From NCBI RefSeq assembly GCF_003347635.1, contig NZ_QDFY01000004.1, forward strand, positions 310,001 to 374,000: a DNA stretch of 64,000 nt, read 5' to 3'. The translations under genes were made by a program, and so were the position numbers. This stretch comes from Sphingosinicella terrae (lineage in GTDB: Bacteria; Pseudomonadota; Alphaproteobacteria; Sphingomonadales; Sphingomonadaceae). Shown here piece after piece: positions 8,374-18,170 of the stretch; position 1 is the stretch's first letter; each line of letters begins with the position of its first letter. Under the pieces are notes generated by a model. The model saw nothing but the letters and a program-made list of their open reading frames with translations. It was not told the DNA's origin and made no database searches.

Positions 8374-9102
8374 ATGGCTGATGGCACGGCGCTGTATCGC
8401 AACGTCACTTTGGTCGCGGCGATCGTGCTCGCGATCGGCATCGTCCTCGGCGGCTATCTGCTCGGCGACGGGCTGAGGCGGGCACGGATGGCGGATCGGG
8501 CCGTCACCGTCCGCGGACTCGCCGAGCGCGACGTCAATGCCGACCTCGCCAACTGGACGGTCAATTTCACTGCCCAGGGCAGCGACCTTTCCGCGGTCCA
8601 GGCGGAGATCGACCGCGACGCACGGACCGTCACCGACTTCTTGCGCCGGGTCGGCTTTTCGGGCGATGCGGTGACCGACGGCGGCGGCTCGGTCAGCCAA
8701 TATTTCGACAGCAATCGCGGCGAAAACAACATCACGATCAATCGTCGCATCCAGCTGCGCACCACCGACGTAGGGCGGGCGCGGCAGGCTTATGCGCGCC
8801 AGTTCGACCTGATCCGCGGCGGCGTCGCGATCCAGGAAGGCTCGGGCATCCAGTACGTCTTCACCCAATTGAACCGGATCAAGCCGGAGATGATCGCGCA
8901 GGCGACCCAGGACGCCCGCAACGGCGCCGAGCGCTTCGCCAGCGATTCGGGCACCGCCGTCGGCGGCATCCGCTCCGCCACCCAGGGCTATTTCTCGATC
9001 GGCCCGCGCGACGGCGATTCGGTCGAGGAAGGCTATGGCGGCCGCGACTCGCCCTTCCAGAAGGTCCGGGTGGTGACGACAATCGAATTCTACCTGGACT
9101 GA
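8374..9102 (+). CDS. SIMPL domain (DUF541) protein
   Basis: A 242-residue protein with one N-terminal membrane anchor (VTLVAAIVLAIGIVLGGYLL) followed by a SIMPL/DUF541 domain. The domain is recognised from AVTVRGLAERDVNADLANWTVNF, the central ITINRRIQLRTTDV, and the C-terminal FQKVRVVTTIEFYL. Family members are periplasmic or membrane-anchored and of unclear function; the domain name comes from an IRAK-associated protein. The ATG at 8374 is chosen because GGAGGGG (8364-8370) precedes it. The gene sits between two paralogous exported proteins. Confidence 0.85.
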   Translation: MADGTALYRNVTLVAAIVLAIGIVLGGYLLGDGLRRARMADRAVTVRGLAERDVNADLANWTVNFTAQGSDLSAVQAEIDRDARTVTDFLRRVGFSGDAVTDGGGSVSQYFDSNRGENNITINRRIQLRTTDVGRARQAYARQFDLIRGGVAIQEGSGIQYVFTQLNRIKPEMIAQATQDARNGAERFASDSGTAVGGIRSATQGYFSIGPRDGDSVEEGYGGRDSPFQKVRVVTTIEFYLD

Positions 9103-9243
9103 CGCCTCGAGCGGCACGCGGCTTCCCTCGCCGAACGCAGGGTCGCATCCCGATTTTCCCAATCGTCGGCCAGCGTTCGCGCATCGGCAAACGATCTTGT
9201 GATCAGCGGCGCCTATGTCCGACCGCCGCCCGAGTTTCCTGCT

Positions 9244-9271
9244 TTGTTCTCGTTCGCTCAACGTCTATGAT
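9244..9271 (+). promoter_or_regulatory. Candidate promoter, second Sel1/LprI-like paralogue
   Basis: TTGTTC (9244-9249) and TATGAT (9266-9271) separated by 16 bases, within a segment that matches the upstream region of the first paralogue at about 6935-6995. Conservation of both boxes in the two copies is the main support. Confidence 0.5.
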
Positions 9272-9349
9272 GTGACGATTCGCCGACAAGCCTGTCGAGG
9301 GAACGGCGAATTGCCCGCGGGTCCAAAGGTCGCGAAGGGGAAGCACGTG

Positions 9350-10576
9350 ATGAACCGACTCATCCGCCGCTTTGGGTATGTCCGCGTGGCGGCGGGATTG
9401 GCGACACTCGCAGCCGTCACCCTGTTCGTCCTTGGAGCCGAGGCGGTCGCGGAGAGCGAGGCGGCACAAAGCGCCTCGAGCCGCGAAGCGCCCCGCGTCG
9501 ATGCGGCGAGATCGCCCGCACCAGTCGAGGCGGACTCTTTCGGGCATCCTTCGGGGAAACTGTCCGCACCATGGACTCGTATCGTCGATACCGGCGGACG
9601 ACCTTGGGACTGGGGCGATGCCGCCCGGTATGCCGTGGACCAGGACGACGATCGAACTCAGGCCATCTGTCGTTCCGTCCGCAGCCGGGAGCCGCCCACG
9701 ACCGATGCGCCGGATGCGGAAATGCGAGTTTCGCTACGAGGGTGTAGATCGGAGGCCCTCTATTACGGGATCGGCATGACCGCAGATCCCGTGCGCGCAC
9801 GTCTCTGCGCGTTTGTCGAGGCCGAGGCAGCCATGCCCGAAGAGCCCTTCCATGGACGCGGCATGCTGATGACGATCTACGCCAATGGGGTCGGCGCGGC
9901 GCGCGACCTGGATGTGGCGACGCATCTCGCCTGCGGCCTGAACGTCGGAACGGCGGATATGGTCGGCCGGATCGACCGACTGTCACGGCTCCAAGCCGAG
10001 AATTGGGCCGTGGACGATTTCGATTTTTGCGACGACACGGTGACCGATCCGGGAATGTTTGCCTGCGCCGCACGGGAAGCCCGGCGCAGTCGGGCGGGGC
10101 GCGAGGCGACAGTCCGGGCGATCAGCCTCGACTGGACCGTCGCGGAGCGGCAGCGACTGAGTGAGGTCGAGCGTCTTTTCGAGTCTTATCTAGAAAGCCA
10201 GGTTGCCGAGAGTTGGACGACCGGTACGCTAGACAATATGATGCAGCACGGCATCCATCAGTCGCTGCGCGACGAGCATACGAACATGCTCGGTCAGCTC
10301 GCAGCCGGCGAAGCGGTTCCCCAACTTGCCGGCCTCGCCGGTCAAGAGGAGCGGCTCCATCGTGCCCGCCTGGCGCTGGAAGCCTCCTTCCGGGAGAGGG
10401 AGTTCACGTCTCGGCCGGCTGATGCCGGCGACCAGGCCCAGCAGGCCTGGCTCGACTATCGCGATGCCTTCCTTGAGCTGGCCGAGACGAGATTTCCCGA
10501 GGCGTCGCGGGACGGACTGGCAGCCTGGCTGACCGCGCAGCGGGCGGATCTGCTGGAGGAAACGCTCCGCATGTGA
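9350..10576 (+). CDS. Exported Sel1/LprI-like protein, paralogue 2
   Basis: A 408-residue exported protein homologous to the one at 7009-8298. The start MNRLIRRFGYVRVAAGLATL has a GAAGGGGAAG ribosome site just upstream and gives a signal peptide or anchor. The mature part has the shared block QAICRSVRSREPPTTDAPDA and ALYYGIGMTADPVRARLC. Then comes the Sel1-like MTIYANGVGAARDLDVATHL, and a C-terminal AQQAWLDYRDAFLELAETRFP resembling the LprI/DUF1311 signature. Six or more cysteines may form disulfides. The function is unknown. The pair arose by duplication that kept the promoter, with a SIMPL gene now between the copies. Confidence 0.7.
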   Translation: MNRLIRRFGYVRVAAGLATLAAVTLFVLGAEAVAESEAAQSASSREAPRVDAARSPAPVEADSFGHPSGKLSAPWTRIVDTGGRPWDWGDAARYAVDQDDDRTQAICRSVRSREPPTTDAPDAEMRVSLRGCRSEALYYGIGMTADPVRARLCAFVEAEAAMPEEPFHGRGMLMTIYANGVGAARDLDVATHLACGLNVGTADMVGRIDRLSRLQAENWAVDDFDFCDDTVTDPGMFACAAREARRSRAGREATVRAISLDWTVAERQRLSEVERLFESYLESQVAESWTTGTLDNMMQHGIHQSLRDEHTNMLGQLAAGEAVPQLAGLAGQEERLHRARLALEASFREREFTSRPADAGDQAQQAWLDYRDAFLELAETRFPEASRDGLAAWLTAQRADLLEETLRM

Positions 10577-10635
10577 GCCGATCGCGGCTCGGAGTCTGTC
10601 CGGACCCGCACGATGCCGGCCAGTAGAGGCGGAAT

Positions 10636-11457
10636 TTACCTGGACTGGGGCGCCGAGGAGGGCGGTGGAGGCGCCGGCGTCGGCGGCACCTCGATCTCGC
10701 GCACCGTCGCAAGGCTGGCGGCGGCGGCGCGGCCGGCTTCGCTCTCCGGCGCCAGCTCGACGACGCGGCGGTAGAGACGCTCGGCCTCTGCCATGTTCCC
10801 GTTGAGGCCGGCGACCGTACCCGCGAGCAGGACGACGTTCGGGTCGTCCGGCGCAAGCTCCATGGCACGAGCGATGTCGGTGCCGGCGCGGGCAAGGTCG
10901 CCGGAACGGCGGGCCAGCGCGGCCGAGAGATACCAGCCGAAGGGGTCGGCCGGGACGAGCCGCAGCGCCTGGTCGAGATCATCGCGGGCACCGGCGGCGT
11001 TGCCGAGGGCGACCAGGGCGCGCGCGCGGTCGATATGGACCTCGCCCTTCAGCTCGTCGCTCGACCCCGGCGCTGCCAGCGCCGAATCGAGCGCCTGGAT
11101 CGCTCGCGTCGGCTCGCCTGCGGCGAGCCAGGCATTGCCGGCCTGGGCCCAGAAGTCGCCGGCGCGGGCGTCGCGGGCGGCGATCGCATCCTGGGCCGCC
11201 TGCTCGTAAACGGTGGCCGCGGGTGCCCAGCGTTCCTGCGCGACATAAGCGAGGCCGAGGCATTGGCGGGCCTCGATGCCACCGCCCTGGAGGCGCCAGC
11301 CATTGGCGAAGTCCACCGCACGGTCCGCATCGGTCCGCGCGAGCTGCGCGCATTCGCGAAAACGCGCCTCGCGGCCGGCGGCATCCGCCGCAGGCGGGGC
11401 CGGCGGCAGTTCGGGCGCCGCCGCCTGGACGGCGATCGCGAGCAGGATCAGGTTCAC
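10636..11457 (-). CDS. Tetratricopeptide repeat protein
   Basis: A 273-residue exported TPR protein. A short N-terminal hydrophobic stretch ([20 protein letters not shown]) is probably a signal peptide. It is followed by at least five degenerate TPR helical hairpins (for example AAGARDDLDQALRLVPADPFGW and DLARAGTDIARAMELAPDDP). The proline-rich tail ends in PPPPSS. TPRs mediate protein contacts; the partner is unknown. Its ATG overlaps the stop of the upstream alpha/beta hydrolase gene by 4 bases (ATGA), so the two are coupled. The overlap may link regulation rather than function. Confidence 0.8.
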   Translation of the reverse strand: MNLILLAIAVQAAAPELPPAPPAADAAGREARFRECAQLARTDADRAVDFANGWRLQGGGIEARQCLGLAYVAQERWAPAATVYEQAAQDAIAARDARAGDFWAQAGNAWLAAGEPTRAIQALDSALAAPGSSDELKGEVHIDRARALVALGNAAGARDDLDQALRLVPADPFGWYLSAALARRSGDLARAGTDIARAMELAPDDPNVVLLAGTVAGLNGNMAEAERLYRRVVELAPESEAGRAAAASLATVREIEVPPTPAPPPPSSAPQSR

Positions 11458-12188
11458 AGCGACTCCAGCAAGGTGCCCACCGTCGCGATCAGCAAGGCGA
11501 TGTCGGCAGGGCGGGACAGGCGATGATCGCCGTCCTTGACGAGCAGGGTCTGCACGTCGGCTGAACGGACGCGGTTCATGATCTCCAGCGACCAGGTCCA
11601 GGGCACGTCCTCGTCCTTCTGGCCGTGGAGCAGCCTGACCGGACAGTCGATCCCGAGCGGGCCGTGAAGGACGCGCAGCGACTCTCCGCTTTCCCAGAAG
11701 GCGCGCGTGGTGACGGACGGGGCTTCGCCATAAGGCGAGGGCTGCAAGAGCCGCCCTTCGCGCAGGATGGTGAGCTTCTCTTCTTCGGTGAAGCCCCAGC
11801 TGGTGAAATCGGGCGCGGCGGCGATGCCGACCAGGCCGGCGACCCGTTGCGGCATGGCGATCGCGGCGAGCAGCATCAGCCAGCCGCCCATCGAGGATCC
11901 GACCAGCACGACCGGCCCCTCGACCACCTCGTCGATCATCGAAAGCACGTCGGCCCGCCAGCCGTGCAGGGTCTGAGCCTCGAAATCGCCTTCGCTGGCG
12001 CCGCAGCCGGCATAGTCGAAGCGGAGCATCGCCCGCTGCTGCTCGGCGGCCCAGGCGTCGAGCGCCGTTGCCTTGCTCCCTTCCATGTCCGACATGTAGC
12101 CGGGCAGGAAGATCAGGGTCGGGCCGCGGCCAGGGCGGTGGCGAAAGGCGAGACGATGGGGCTCGCCGCTGCTGAATGGATCGCTCAT
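11454..12188 (-). CDS. Alpha/beta hydrolase
   Basis: A 244-residue single-domain alpha/beta hydrolase. The oxyanion-side [27 protein letters not shown] and the nucleophile elbow GSSMGGW (Ser near residue 97) are visible. The acid in GQKDEDVPW and the histidine in DGDHRLSRP complete a likely triad. It resembles the cytosolic ABHD10-like serine esterases. The substrate is unknown. It diverges from thrS across 113 bases. Confidence 0.85.
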   Translation of the reverse strand: MSDPFSSGEPHRLAFRHRPGRGPTLIFLPGYMSDMEGSKATALDAWAAEQQRAMLRFDYAGCGASEGDFEAQTLHGWRADVLSMIDEVVEGPVVLVGSSMGGWLMLLAAIAMPQRVAGLVGIAAAPDFTSWGFTEEEKLTILREGRLLQPSPYGEAPSVTTRAFWESGESLRVLHGPLGIDCPVRLLHGQKDEDVPWTWSLEIMNRVRSADVQTLLVKDGDHRLSRPADIALLIATVGTLLESL

Positions 12189-12301
12189 GCCGTGCCTGTA
12201 GAGCGGCGCAGCGAGGGGCGGAAGCGTCGCCGCATTGCTTGACAGGCCGGGGGCCCTATCTCATGCGCCAGCCTCAGGACAGGAAAGCCGTAGCCCACGC
12301 C

Positions 12302-14305
12302 ATGACCCAGCTCATCAGGATCTCACTCCCCGACGGTTCGGTGCGCGAGGTCGAGCCGGGCACCACGCCGGCGGATATCGCGGCGGCGATCGGGCCGGGC
12401 CTTGCCAAGGCGGCACTTGCGGCGCGCGTCAACGGCGAGGTGCGCGATCTTTCACGGCCGATCGAGGGAGATGCCGAGCTGGCCATCGTCACGGCCAAGG
12501 ATGAGGCCGACGCGCTCGAGCTGGTTCGTCACGATTATGCCCATGTCCTCGCCGAGGCGGTCCAGAGACTTTTTCCCGGCACCCAGATCACGTTCGGCCC
12601 GGCGACCGAGGACGGCTTCTATTACGATTTCGCCCCAGCGCCGGAGCGCGGACCATTCACCGAGGAGGACCTGCCGGCGATCGAGGAGGAGATGCGCCGC
12701 GTCATCCGCGCCGACAAGCCGCTGGTGCGGGAGGCGTGGACGCGCGCTCAGCTGATCGACTGGTTCCAGAGCCATGGCGAGACCTTCAAGGCGGAATGGG
12801 CGGCCGAGCTTCCCGAGGGGGAGGCGCTCACCGTCTACCGTTCCGGCGAGGAATGGCTCGACATGTGCCGCGGGCCGCATCTGGCCTCGACGGGAAAGCT
12901 CGATCCCAACGCCTTCAAGCTGACGCGGGTGTCCGGCGCCTATTGGCGGGCCGATCCGAAGCGGCCGATGCTGTCACGCATCTACGGCACCGGCTGGCTC
13001 AGCAAGAAGCAGCTGGAGGAGCATCTCGTCCGCCTCGAGGAGGCGGCCAAGCGCGACCACCGCAAGATCGGGCAGGAAATGGACCTGTTCCACCTCCAGT
13101 CGGAGGCCCACGGCTCCGTCTTCTGGCATCCGAACGGCTTCGTCATCTGGCGCGCGCTCGAAGCCTATATGCGGCGGCGGCTCGATTCGGCCGGCTACGA
13201 GGAGGTCAAGACGCCCCAGCTGATGGACGCGCGCCAGTGGGAGCAGTCGGGGCACTGGGGAAAGTATCGCGAGAACATGTTCGTCGTGCCCGACGAGATA
13301 CCCAGCACCGAAGACGAAGGCCCGATCGTGTCCGGCGAAGCCGACATGATGGCGCTCAAGCCGATGAACTGCCCGGCGCATGTCCTGATCTTCCGCCAGG
13401 GCATCAAATCCTATCGCGATCTGCCGATCCGCATGGCAGAATTCGGCTGCTGCCACCGCAACGAGCCGCACGGGGCGCTGCACGGCATCATGCGCGTGCG
13501 GCAGTTCACCCAGGACGACGCCCATATCTTCTGCCGCGAAGACCAGCTCATCGAGGAAATACGCGCCTTCTGCGACCTGCTCGACAGCGTCTATCGGGAT
13601 CTCGGCTTCGATTCCTATGCGATCAAGCTCGCGCTGCGGCCCGAGCAGCGCTTCGGCACGGACGCGGAATGGGACAAGGCGGAGCAGATCCTTCGCGACG
13701 CCGTCCGTGCCACCGGCCGGGCCACGGCGGAATATGGGTGGGAGGAGCTGCCGGGAGAGGGCGCCTTCTATGCGCCAAAGCTCGAGTTCCACCTGCGCGA
13801 TGCGATCGGCCGGACCTGGCAGGTCGGCACGATCCAGGCCGACACGGTGCTGCCCGAGCGGCTCGACGCCTCCTATGTGGGCGAGGATGGCGAGCGCCAC
13901 CGTCCGGTGATGCTCCATCGCGCGATCCTCGGCACGTTCGAACGCTTCATCGGCATTCTGATCGAGCATCATGCCGGGCGTTTCCCGCTCTGGCTGGCAC
14001 CGGTCCAGGCGGTCGTGGCCACGATCGTTTCCGACGCCAACGATTATGCCGAAGAGGTCGCGCGCACCCTTCGGGCCGCGGGCCTGCGCGTCGAATCGGA
14101 CCTTCGCAACGAGAAGATCAACTACAAGGTGCGCGAGCATTCACTGCGCAAGGTCCCCTATCTTCTCGTCGTCGGCCGTCGCGAAGCCGAGGAGGGCACG
14201 ATCGCGCTGCGCCCGCTCGGCGCCGATGCGCGGCAGGAGGTGCTGCCGGTCGAGGCTGCGGTGGAGCGGTTGAGAGCGGAGGCGCTGCCGCCCGACGCGC
14301 GCTGA
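12302..14305 (+). CDS. thrS: Threonyl-tRNA synthetase
   Basis: A 667-residue class II threonyl-tRNA synthetase that charges tRNA-Thr in the cytoplasm. Domain order is normal: N-terminal TGS domain (residues 1-65), the editing domain with [16 protein letters not shown] (like the HxxxH zinc motif), then the catalytic core. The core shows motif 2 ([21 protein letters not shown]) and the C-terminal [19 protein letters not shown]. The anticodon-binding domain closes the protein. The ATG at 12302 gives [13 protein letters not shown] as in homologues. The upstream in-frame extension is not conserved-looking. infC follows 184 bases downstream, echoing the thrS-infC order of many bacteria, but rpmI-rplT are elsewhere. 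Confidence 0.95.
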   Translation: MTQLIRISLPDGSVREVEPGTTPADIAAAIGPGLAKAALAARVNGEVRDLSRPIEGDAELAIVTAKDEADALELVRHDYAHVLAEAVQRLFPGTQITFGPATEDGFYYDFAPAPERGPFTEEDLPAIEEEMRRVIRADKPLVREAWTRAQLIDWFQSHGETFKAEWAAELPEGEALTVYRSGEEWLDMCRGPHLASTGKLDPNAFKLTRVSGAYWRADPKRPMLSRIYGTGWLSKKQLEEHLVRLEEAAKRDHRKIGQEMDLFHLQSEAHGSVFWHPNGFVIWRALEAYMRRRLDSAGYEEVKTPQLMDARQWEQSGHWGKYRENMFVVPDEIPSTEDEGPIVSGEADMMALKPMNCPAHVLIFRQGIKSYRDLPIRMAEFGCCHRNEPHGALHGIMRVRQFTQDDAHIFCREDQLIEEIRAFCDLLDSVYRDLGFDSYAIKLALRPEQRFGTDAEWDKAEQILRDAVRATGRATAEYGWEELPGEGAFYAPKLEFHLRDAIGRTWQVGTIQADTVLPERLDASYVGEDGERHRPVMLHRAILGTFERFIGILIEHHAGRFPLWLAPVQAVVATIVSDANDYAEEVARTLRAAGLRVESDLRNEKINYKVREHSLRKVPYLLVVGRREAEEGTIALRPLGADARQEVLPVEAAVERLRAEALPPDAR

Positions 14306-14435
14306 TCGGGCCCCACCGCCGTCGGCGACGGCAATGTGCGGCGAATCGGCGACGCTTCGCGCAAATATGTCGCCGGCCTTCCAACCGCATCTTTCAATCA
14401 CTCGCCTGATTCACTAGGTGAAGGCATCGCGGCCT

Positions 14436-14453
14436 GCTTGCCGCATGGCAAGC
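14436..14453 (+). promoter_or_regulatory. Hairpin in infC leader
   Basis: A perfect 7-bp stem (14436-14442 GCTTGCC / 14447-14453 GGCAAGC) closed by a GCAT tetraloop. It lies 23 bases before the infC Shine-Dalgarno sequence. A small palindrome TTCAC-TAG-GTGAA (14410-14422) precedes it. Both could shape the leader RNA; no function is shown. Confidence 0.4.
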
Positions 14454-14489
14454 TGCCCGCGACCCCGAAGGCTTTCAGGAGACTGCAAC

Positions 14490-15032
14490 ATACGTCCGCC
14501 CCTTGCCCGGCGCCCCGCCGCCCCGCCGCTCAACGGCCCCCGCTTCAACGAGTTCATCTCCGTGCCGCGCGTGCGCGTGATCGATGAAAATGGCGAAAAC
14601 CTCGGAGTGCTGCTCACCGCCGAAGCGATCGAGCAGGCCGCGCAGGTCGGCCTCGACCTCGTCGAGGTTTCCCCCAACGCCGATCCGCCGGTGTGCAAGT
14701 TCCTCGACGTGGGCAAGTTCAAGTACGAGGCGCAGAAGAAGGCCAATCTCGCACGGAAGTCGCAGAAGACGCAGGAGATCAAGGAGATCAAGATGCGTCC
14801 GAACATCGACGACCATGATTATGGCGTGAAGATGCGCAAGATCCACGAGTTCATCGGCGAGGGTGACAAGGTCAAGGTGACCCTGCGCTTCCGTGGGCGC
14901 GAGCTCGCGCATGGCGAGCTCGGCATGCAGCTTCTCCAGCGCGTCCAGGGCGATGTCGCCGAGCTCGCCAAGGTCGAGCAGCATCCACGCATGGAAGGCC
15001 GCCAGATGCTGATGGTGCTGGCGCCGCGCTGA
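14490..15032 (+). CDS. infC: Translation initiation factor IF-3, apparent ATA start
   Basis: A 180-residue IF-3, which binds the 30S subunit and enforces initiator tRNA and start-codon fidelity. N-domain ([27 protein letters not shown]) and C-domain ([19 protein letters not shown] ... [13 protein letters not shown]) are fully typical. No ATG, GTG or TTG lies at the expected place. Instead AGGAGA (14477-14482) is followed 7 bases later by an in-frame ATA at 14490, giving (I)[18 protein letters not shown] and exactly the E. coli IF-3 length. Rare starts (AUU and similar) are known in infC of other bacteria, where they mediate IF-3 autocontrol. The alternative is an ATG at 14418, which adds 24 unconserved residues. 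Confidence 0.9.
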   Translation: MRPPLARRPAAPPLNGPRFNEFISVPRVRVIDENGENLGVLLTAEAIEQAAQVGLDLVEVSPNADPPVCKFLDVGKFKYEAQKKANLARKSQKTQEIKEIKMRPNIDDHDYGVKMRKIHEFIGEGDKVKVTLRFRGRELAHGELGMQLLQRVQGDVAELAKVEQHPRMEGRQMLMVLAPR

Positions 15033-15072
15033 TCGGCGAGAGCCGCCTTACCCGCATGTTAACGCTCCCACA

Positions 15073-15102
15073 GGACGCGCCCGTGATCCGGGCGCGTTCT
15101 TT
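15073..15102 (+). terminator. Intrinsic terminator after infC
   Basis: A GC-rich stem (ACGCGCCCG 15075-15083 pairing with CGGGCGCGT 15089-15097, extended by two more pairs), loop TGATC, then TTCTTT. It lies 40 bases past the infC stop. The rest of the gap to 15320 holds no gene that I can see. Confidence 0.75.
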
Positions 15103-15320
15103 GCGTTTGGGCGCGACAAAACCCCGAGGCGGATGAGGTCAGCATTCCGTAGCGGCAAGCGCGGCGTCCCGTTTCAACATGCAACTCTTATGTTGCCGAT
15201 TTGCAATGAGGCGCTCAAACCTACGGGAAACTGCGGTTTTTTCGCTGGCGAAAGGGCCACAATGAGATAAGATTCGAGCCAAAGCATCCAAAACAGCTAT
15301 TCCTTGGGAGGGGAATTTCC

Positions 15321-18101
15321 ATGTCGAAGACCTTCTGGCTCGTTTCCGCCGGCCTCGCCGCCCTCGCCACGCCGGCCCATGCGCAGAACGAGGACCAAAC
15401 CACCACCAGCCCCAGCGGCACCGAGGCCGCCTCGGTCGAGGAAGGCCAGGCGGAGCAGGATATCGTCATCACGGCGCAGGGCCGGCGCCAGCTGCTCCAG
15501 GACGTTCCGCTCGCGGTCCAGGCGGTCGGCGGCGAGCAACTGCAGAATTCGGGCGCCAACGACATCCGCCAGCTGAACCAGCTCGCGCCGTCGCTCCTCG
15601 TTTCCTCGACCGGATCCGAAGCGAACGGCTCGGCCCGTATCCGCGGCATCGGCACGGTCGGCGACAATCCGGGCCTCGAAAGCTCGGTCGCGGTCTTCAT
15701 CGACGGCGTCTATCGCTCGCGCAGCGGCATCGGCCTCAACGAGCTGGGCGAGATCGACCGGGTCGAGGTGCTTCGCGGACCCCAGGGCACCCTGTTCGGC
15801 CGCAACGCGTCGGCCGGTCTCATCCACGTCATCACCCGCCGCCCGGAATTCCAGTTCGGCGGCATGGCCGAGCTGACCTACGGCAATTACGACAATGTCC
15901 GCGCCCAGGGTGCGGTGACCGGGCCGATCAGCGAGGCGCTCGCCTTCCGCCTCGACGCCGTCTACGCGCGCCGCGACGGCTTTCTGACGGTCGACGACCC
16001 TCAGGGCGGCACCGAATCGCACGTCAACGACCGCGATCGTCTCTTCGTCCGTGGCCAGCTGCTCTTCGAGCCCAACGACGCGCTCTCGATCCGGCTGATC
16101 GCCGACTATACCACCCGCGACGAATCCTGCTGTGGCGCGGTCTATCTCGACCGCGACACCAATCCGCTGATCGGCAACCTCAACGAGCCGGCGACCCCGA
16201 TCCTCGTCGGTCCCGGACAGATCAACCCGAACGGCAACAACATCATCAACGTTCTTCGCGATCTCGGCCAGCCGCTGGCCGGGTTCAGCGACCCCTATAG
16301 CCGCCGCATCTACGTGAGCCCGGGCCGGACCTATCGCGGCGAGACCGAGGATGCCGGCATCTCGATGGAGGTGAACTGGGAGCTCGGCGGCGCGACCTTG
16401 ACCTCCATCACCGCCTATCGCGACTATCAGGCCGAGCAGCCCGGCGACTTCGACTATGGCGCGGTCGACATTCTCTATCGCGATCCCGAGGGGGGTGGCC
16501 TCAATCGCGGCTTCGAGACCTTCAGCCAGGAACTTCGCCTCCAGGGCTCGGCCTTCGACGGGCGGTTCGACTGGCTGGTCGGCGCATATTACGCCAACGA
16601 GAATCTGACCGTCGCCGACAATCTGCGCTTCGGCGACGATTACGGCCGCTTCGCCACGTGCCGGATCATCTCGGGCAGCGCCCTCGCCGCGCTCTATTCA
16701 CCCGGCTCGGCGGGCTGTCTCGCGGCCCGGCCGGCCCTGTTCGGCCCGGTCTCGCCGGTGATCTTCGCTGCGTTCGACCGGCTCGACGGCATCAACGATC
16801 GCGGCAGCATCCGCGACGTCTACGAGCAGGACAGCCGCAACTACGCCTTCTTCACGCACAATATCTTCCACATCACCGACCAGCTCGATTTCACGGTCGG
16901 CCTTCGCTACACGAACGAGCGGAAGCGGTTCGACGCGGCGTTCACCAACGACAACCTGGCCTGCGTGCAGAACCAGCAGGCGCTGCTGCCGCTCCGGGAC
17001 CCGACCAACCCCGCGCTTGCCGGGCTCGTGCCGGTCATCGACGGTATTCTCGGCCTCTCGTGTCAGGGCAATTCGACCGCGGAGCTGAACGGCGTCAGCA
17101 TCGACGACCGCCGCAGCGAGGACGAGTTCACCGGCACCGGCGTCCTGTCCTGGCGGCCGACGGACGACGTCATGTTCTATGCGAGCTACTCGCGCGGCTA
17201 CAAGGCGGGCGGCTTCAATCTCGATCGCTCCGCGCTCAAGGTACCGATCATCCCCTTCGCCGCCGTGGGCGGCGCTCAGGCTCTGGTCGGCAATCTCCAG
17301 TTCGACCAGGAGATCAACGATGCCTATGAAATCGGCATCAAATATTCGCGCGGGCCGGTCACGCTCAACGTCGTCGGTTTCCGCCAGGATTTCCAGAACT
17401 TCCAGCTGAACACGTTCAACGGCACCGTCTTCCTGGTGCAGAACATCAACGGCTGCTCGAATCTGGTCGGCGGCGACGGCGCGGATGAGGATCTCAGCGC
17501 GGCAACCGGCACCTGCGCTCCCGACGACGTCGGGCCGGGCGTGCGTTCGGAGGGCGTCGAAGTCGAGGCCGTCCTCCGACCGCGCCGCGACATGAACCTC
17601 ACCCTCGGCATGACCTATACCAATACCCGCTATCGCGACAATCTGGTCGGCAACGAATCAGGCGTTCCGCTCGACCCGGCGCTTCGGATCCTGCCGGGCA
17701 ACCGCTTGTCCAACGCCCCGGAGCTGGTCTTCACCAGCTCGTTCGCGTGGACGCCGCGGCTCGGCAATTCCGGCCTCAGCGGCCTGTTCTACGTCGATGG
17801 CCGCGTCACCAGCGACTATAATACCGGCTCCGACCTGTTCCCGCAGAAGGCCGAGGACAGCTACGCGATCATCAACGCCCGCGTCGGCATCCGCGGCGAT
17901 AACGAGCGCTGGTCGGTCGAGCTGTGGGCGCAGAACCTGTTCGACACCAATTACGCCCAGGTCGCCTTCAACTCGCCCTTCCAGGCGGGCGCGAGCTCGG
18001 CGCCCTTCGTCGACCCGCAATTTCCCGGCGGCCGGCAGATCTTCTCCGCCTATCTGGCCGAGCCGCGGACCTACGGCATCACCGGCCGCTTCCGCTTCTG
18101 A
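15321..18101 (+). CDS. TonB-dependent outer-membrane receptor
   Basis: A 926-residue TonB-dependent receptor of the large sphingomonad group. The signal peptide is MSKTFWLVSAGLAALATPAHA. A TonB-box-like DIVITAQGRRQLLQDVPLAV starts the plug domain, which contains RIRGIGT and the conserved VEVLRGPQGTLFGRNASAG. A 22-strand beta barrel follows and ends in the usual C-terminal aromatic (GITGRFRF). Such proteins import large ligands such as iron chelates, vitamins or glycans using TonB energy. The ligand cannot be deduced and no transport or catabolic gene is adjacent. A good ribosome site (GGGAGGGG) lies 7 bases upstream, and a strong terminator follows, so the gene is monocistronic. Confidence 0.92.
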   Translation: MSKTFWLVSAGLAALATPAHAQNEDQTTTSPSGTEAASVEEGQAEQDIVITAQGRRQLLQDVPLAVQAVGGEQLQNSGANDIRQLNQLAPSLLVSSTGSEANGSARIRGIGTVGDNPGLESSVAVFIDGVYRSRSGIGLNELGEIDRVEVLRGPQGTLFGRNASAGLIHVITRRPEFQFGGMAELTYGNYDNVRAQGAVTGPISEALAFRLDAVYARRDGFLTVDDPQGGTESHVNDRDRLFVRGQLLFEPNDALSIRLIADYTTRDESCCGAVYLDRDTNPLIGNLNEPATPILVGPGQINPNGNNIINVLRDLGQPLAGFSDPYSRRIYVSPGRTYRGETEDAGISMEVNWELGGATLTSITAYRDYQAEQPGDFDYGAVDILYRDPEGGGLNRGFETFSQELRLQGSAFDGRFDWLVGAYYANENLTVADNLRFGDDYGRFATCRIISGSALAALYSPGSAGCLAARPALFGPVSPVIFAAFDRLDGINDRGSIRDVYEQDSRNYAFFTHNIFHITDQLDFTVGLRYTNERKRFDAAFTNDNLACVQNQQALLPLRDPTNPALAGLVPVIDGILGLSCQGNSTAELNGVSIDDRRSEDEFTGTGVLSWRPTDDVMFYASYSRGYKAGGFNLDRSALKVPIIPFAAVGGAQALVGNLQFDQEINDAYEIGIKYSRGPVTLNVVGFRQDFQNFQLNTFNGTVFLVQNINGCSNLVGGDGADEDLSAATGTCAPDDVGPGVRSEGVEVEAVLRPRRDMNLTLGMTYTNTRYRDNLVGNESGVPLDPALRILPGNRLSNAPELVFTSSFAWTPRLGNSGLSGLFYVDGRVTSDYNTGSDLFPQKAEDSYAIINARVGIRGDNERWSVELWAQNLFDTNYAQVAFNSPFQAGASSAPFVDPQFPGGRQIFSAYLAEPRTYGITGRFRF

Positions 18102-18120
18102 TACCCAGGGAGAGGAAGCA

Positions 18121-18155
18121 GGGGCCCTCGCCGGCAACGGCGGGGGCCCCTTCTC
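18121..18155 (+). terminator. Intrinsic terminator after the TonB-dependent receptor
   Basis: A 13-bp stem (18121-18133 with 18138-18150, one G-T pair) capped by a GCAA tetraloop and followed by TTCTCATTT. It lies between the convergent receptor and glnD genes and may serve the receptor transcript. Confidence 0.75.
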
Positions 18156-18170
18156 ATTTGGAAGGGGCGA

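Noticed and set aside
12189-12301. Promoter TTGACA (12239-12244) ahead of thrS
   Set aside because: The only A/T-rich box downstream (TATCTC at 12257) is 12 bases away, too close for a sigma-70 promoter.
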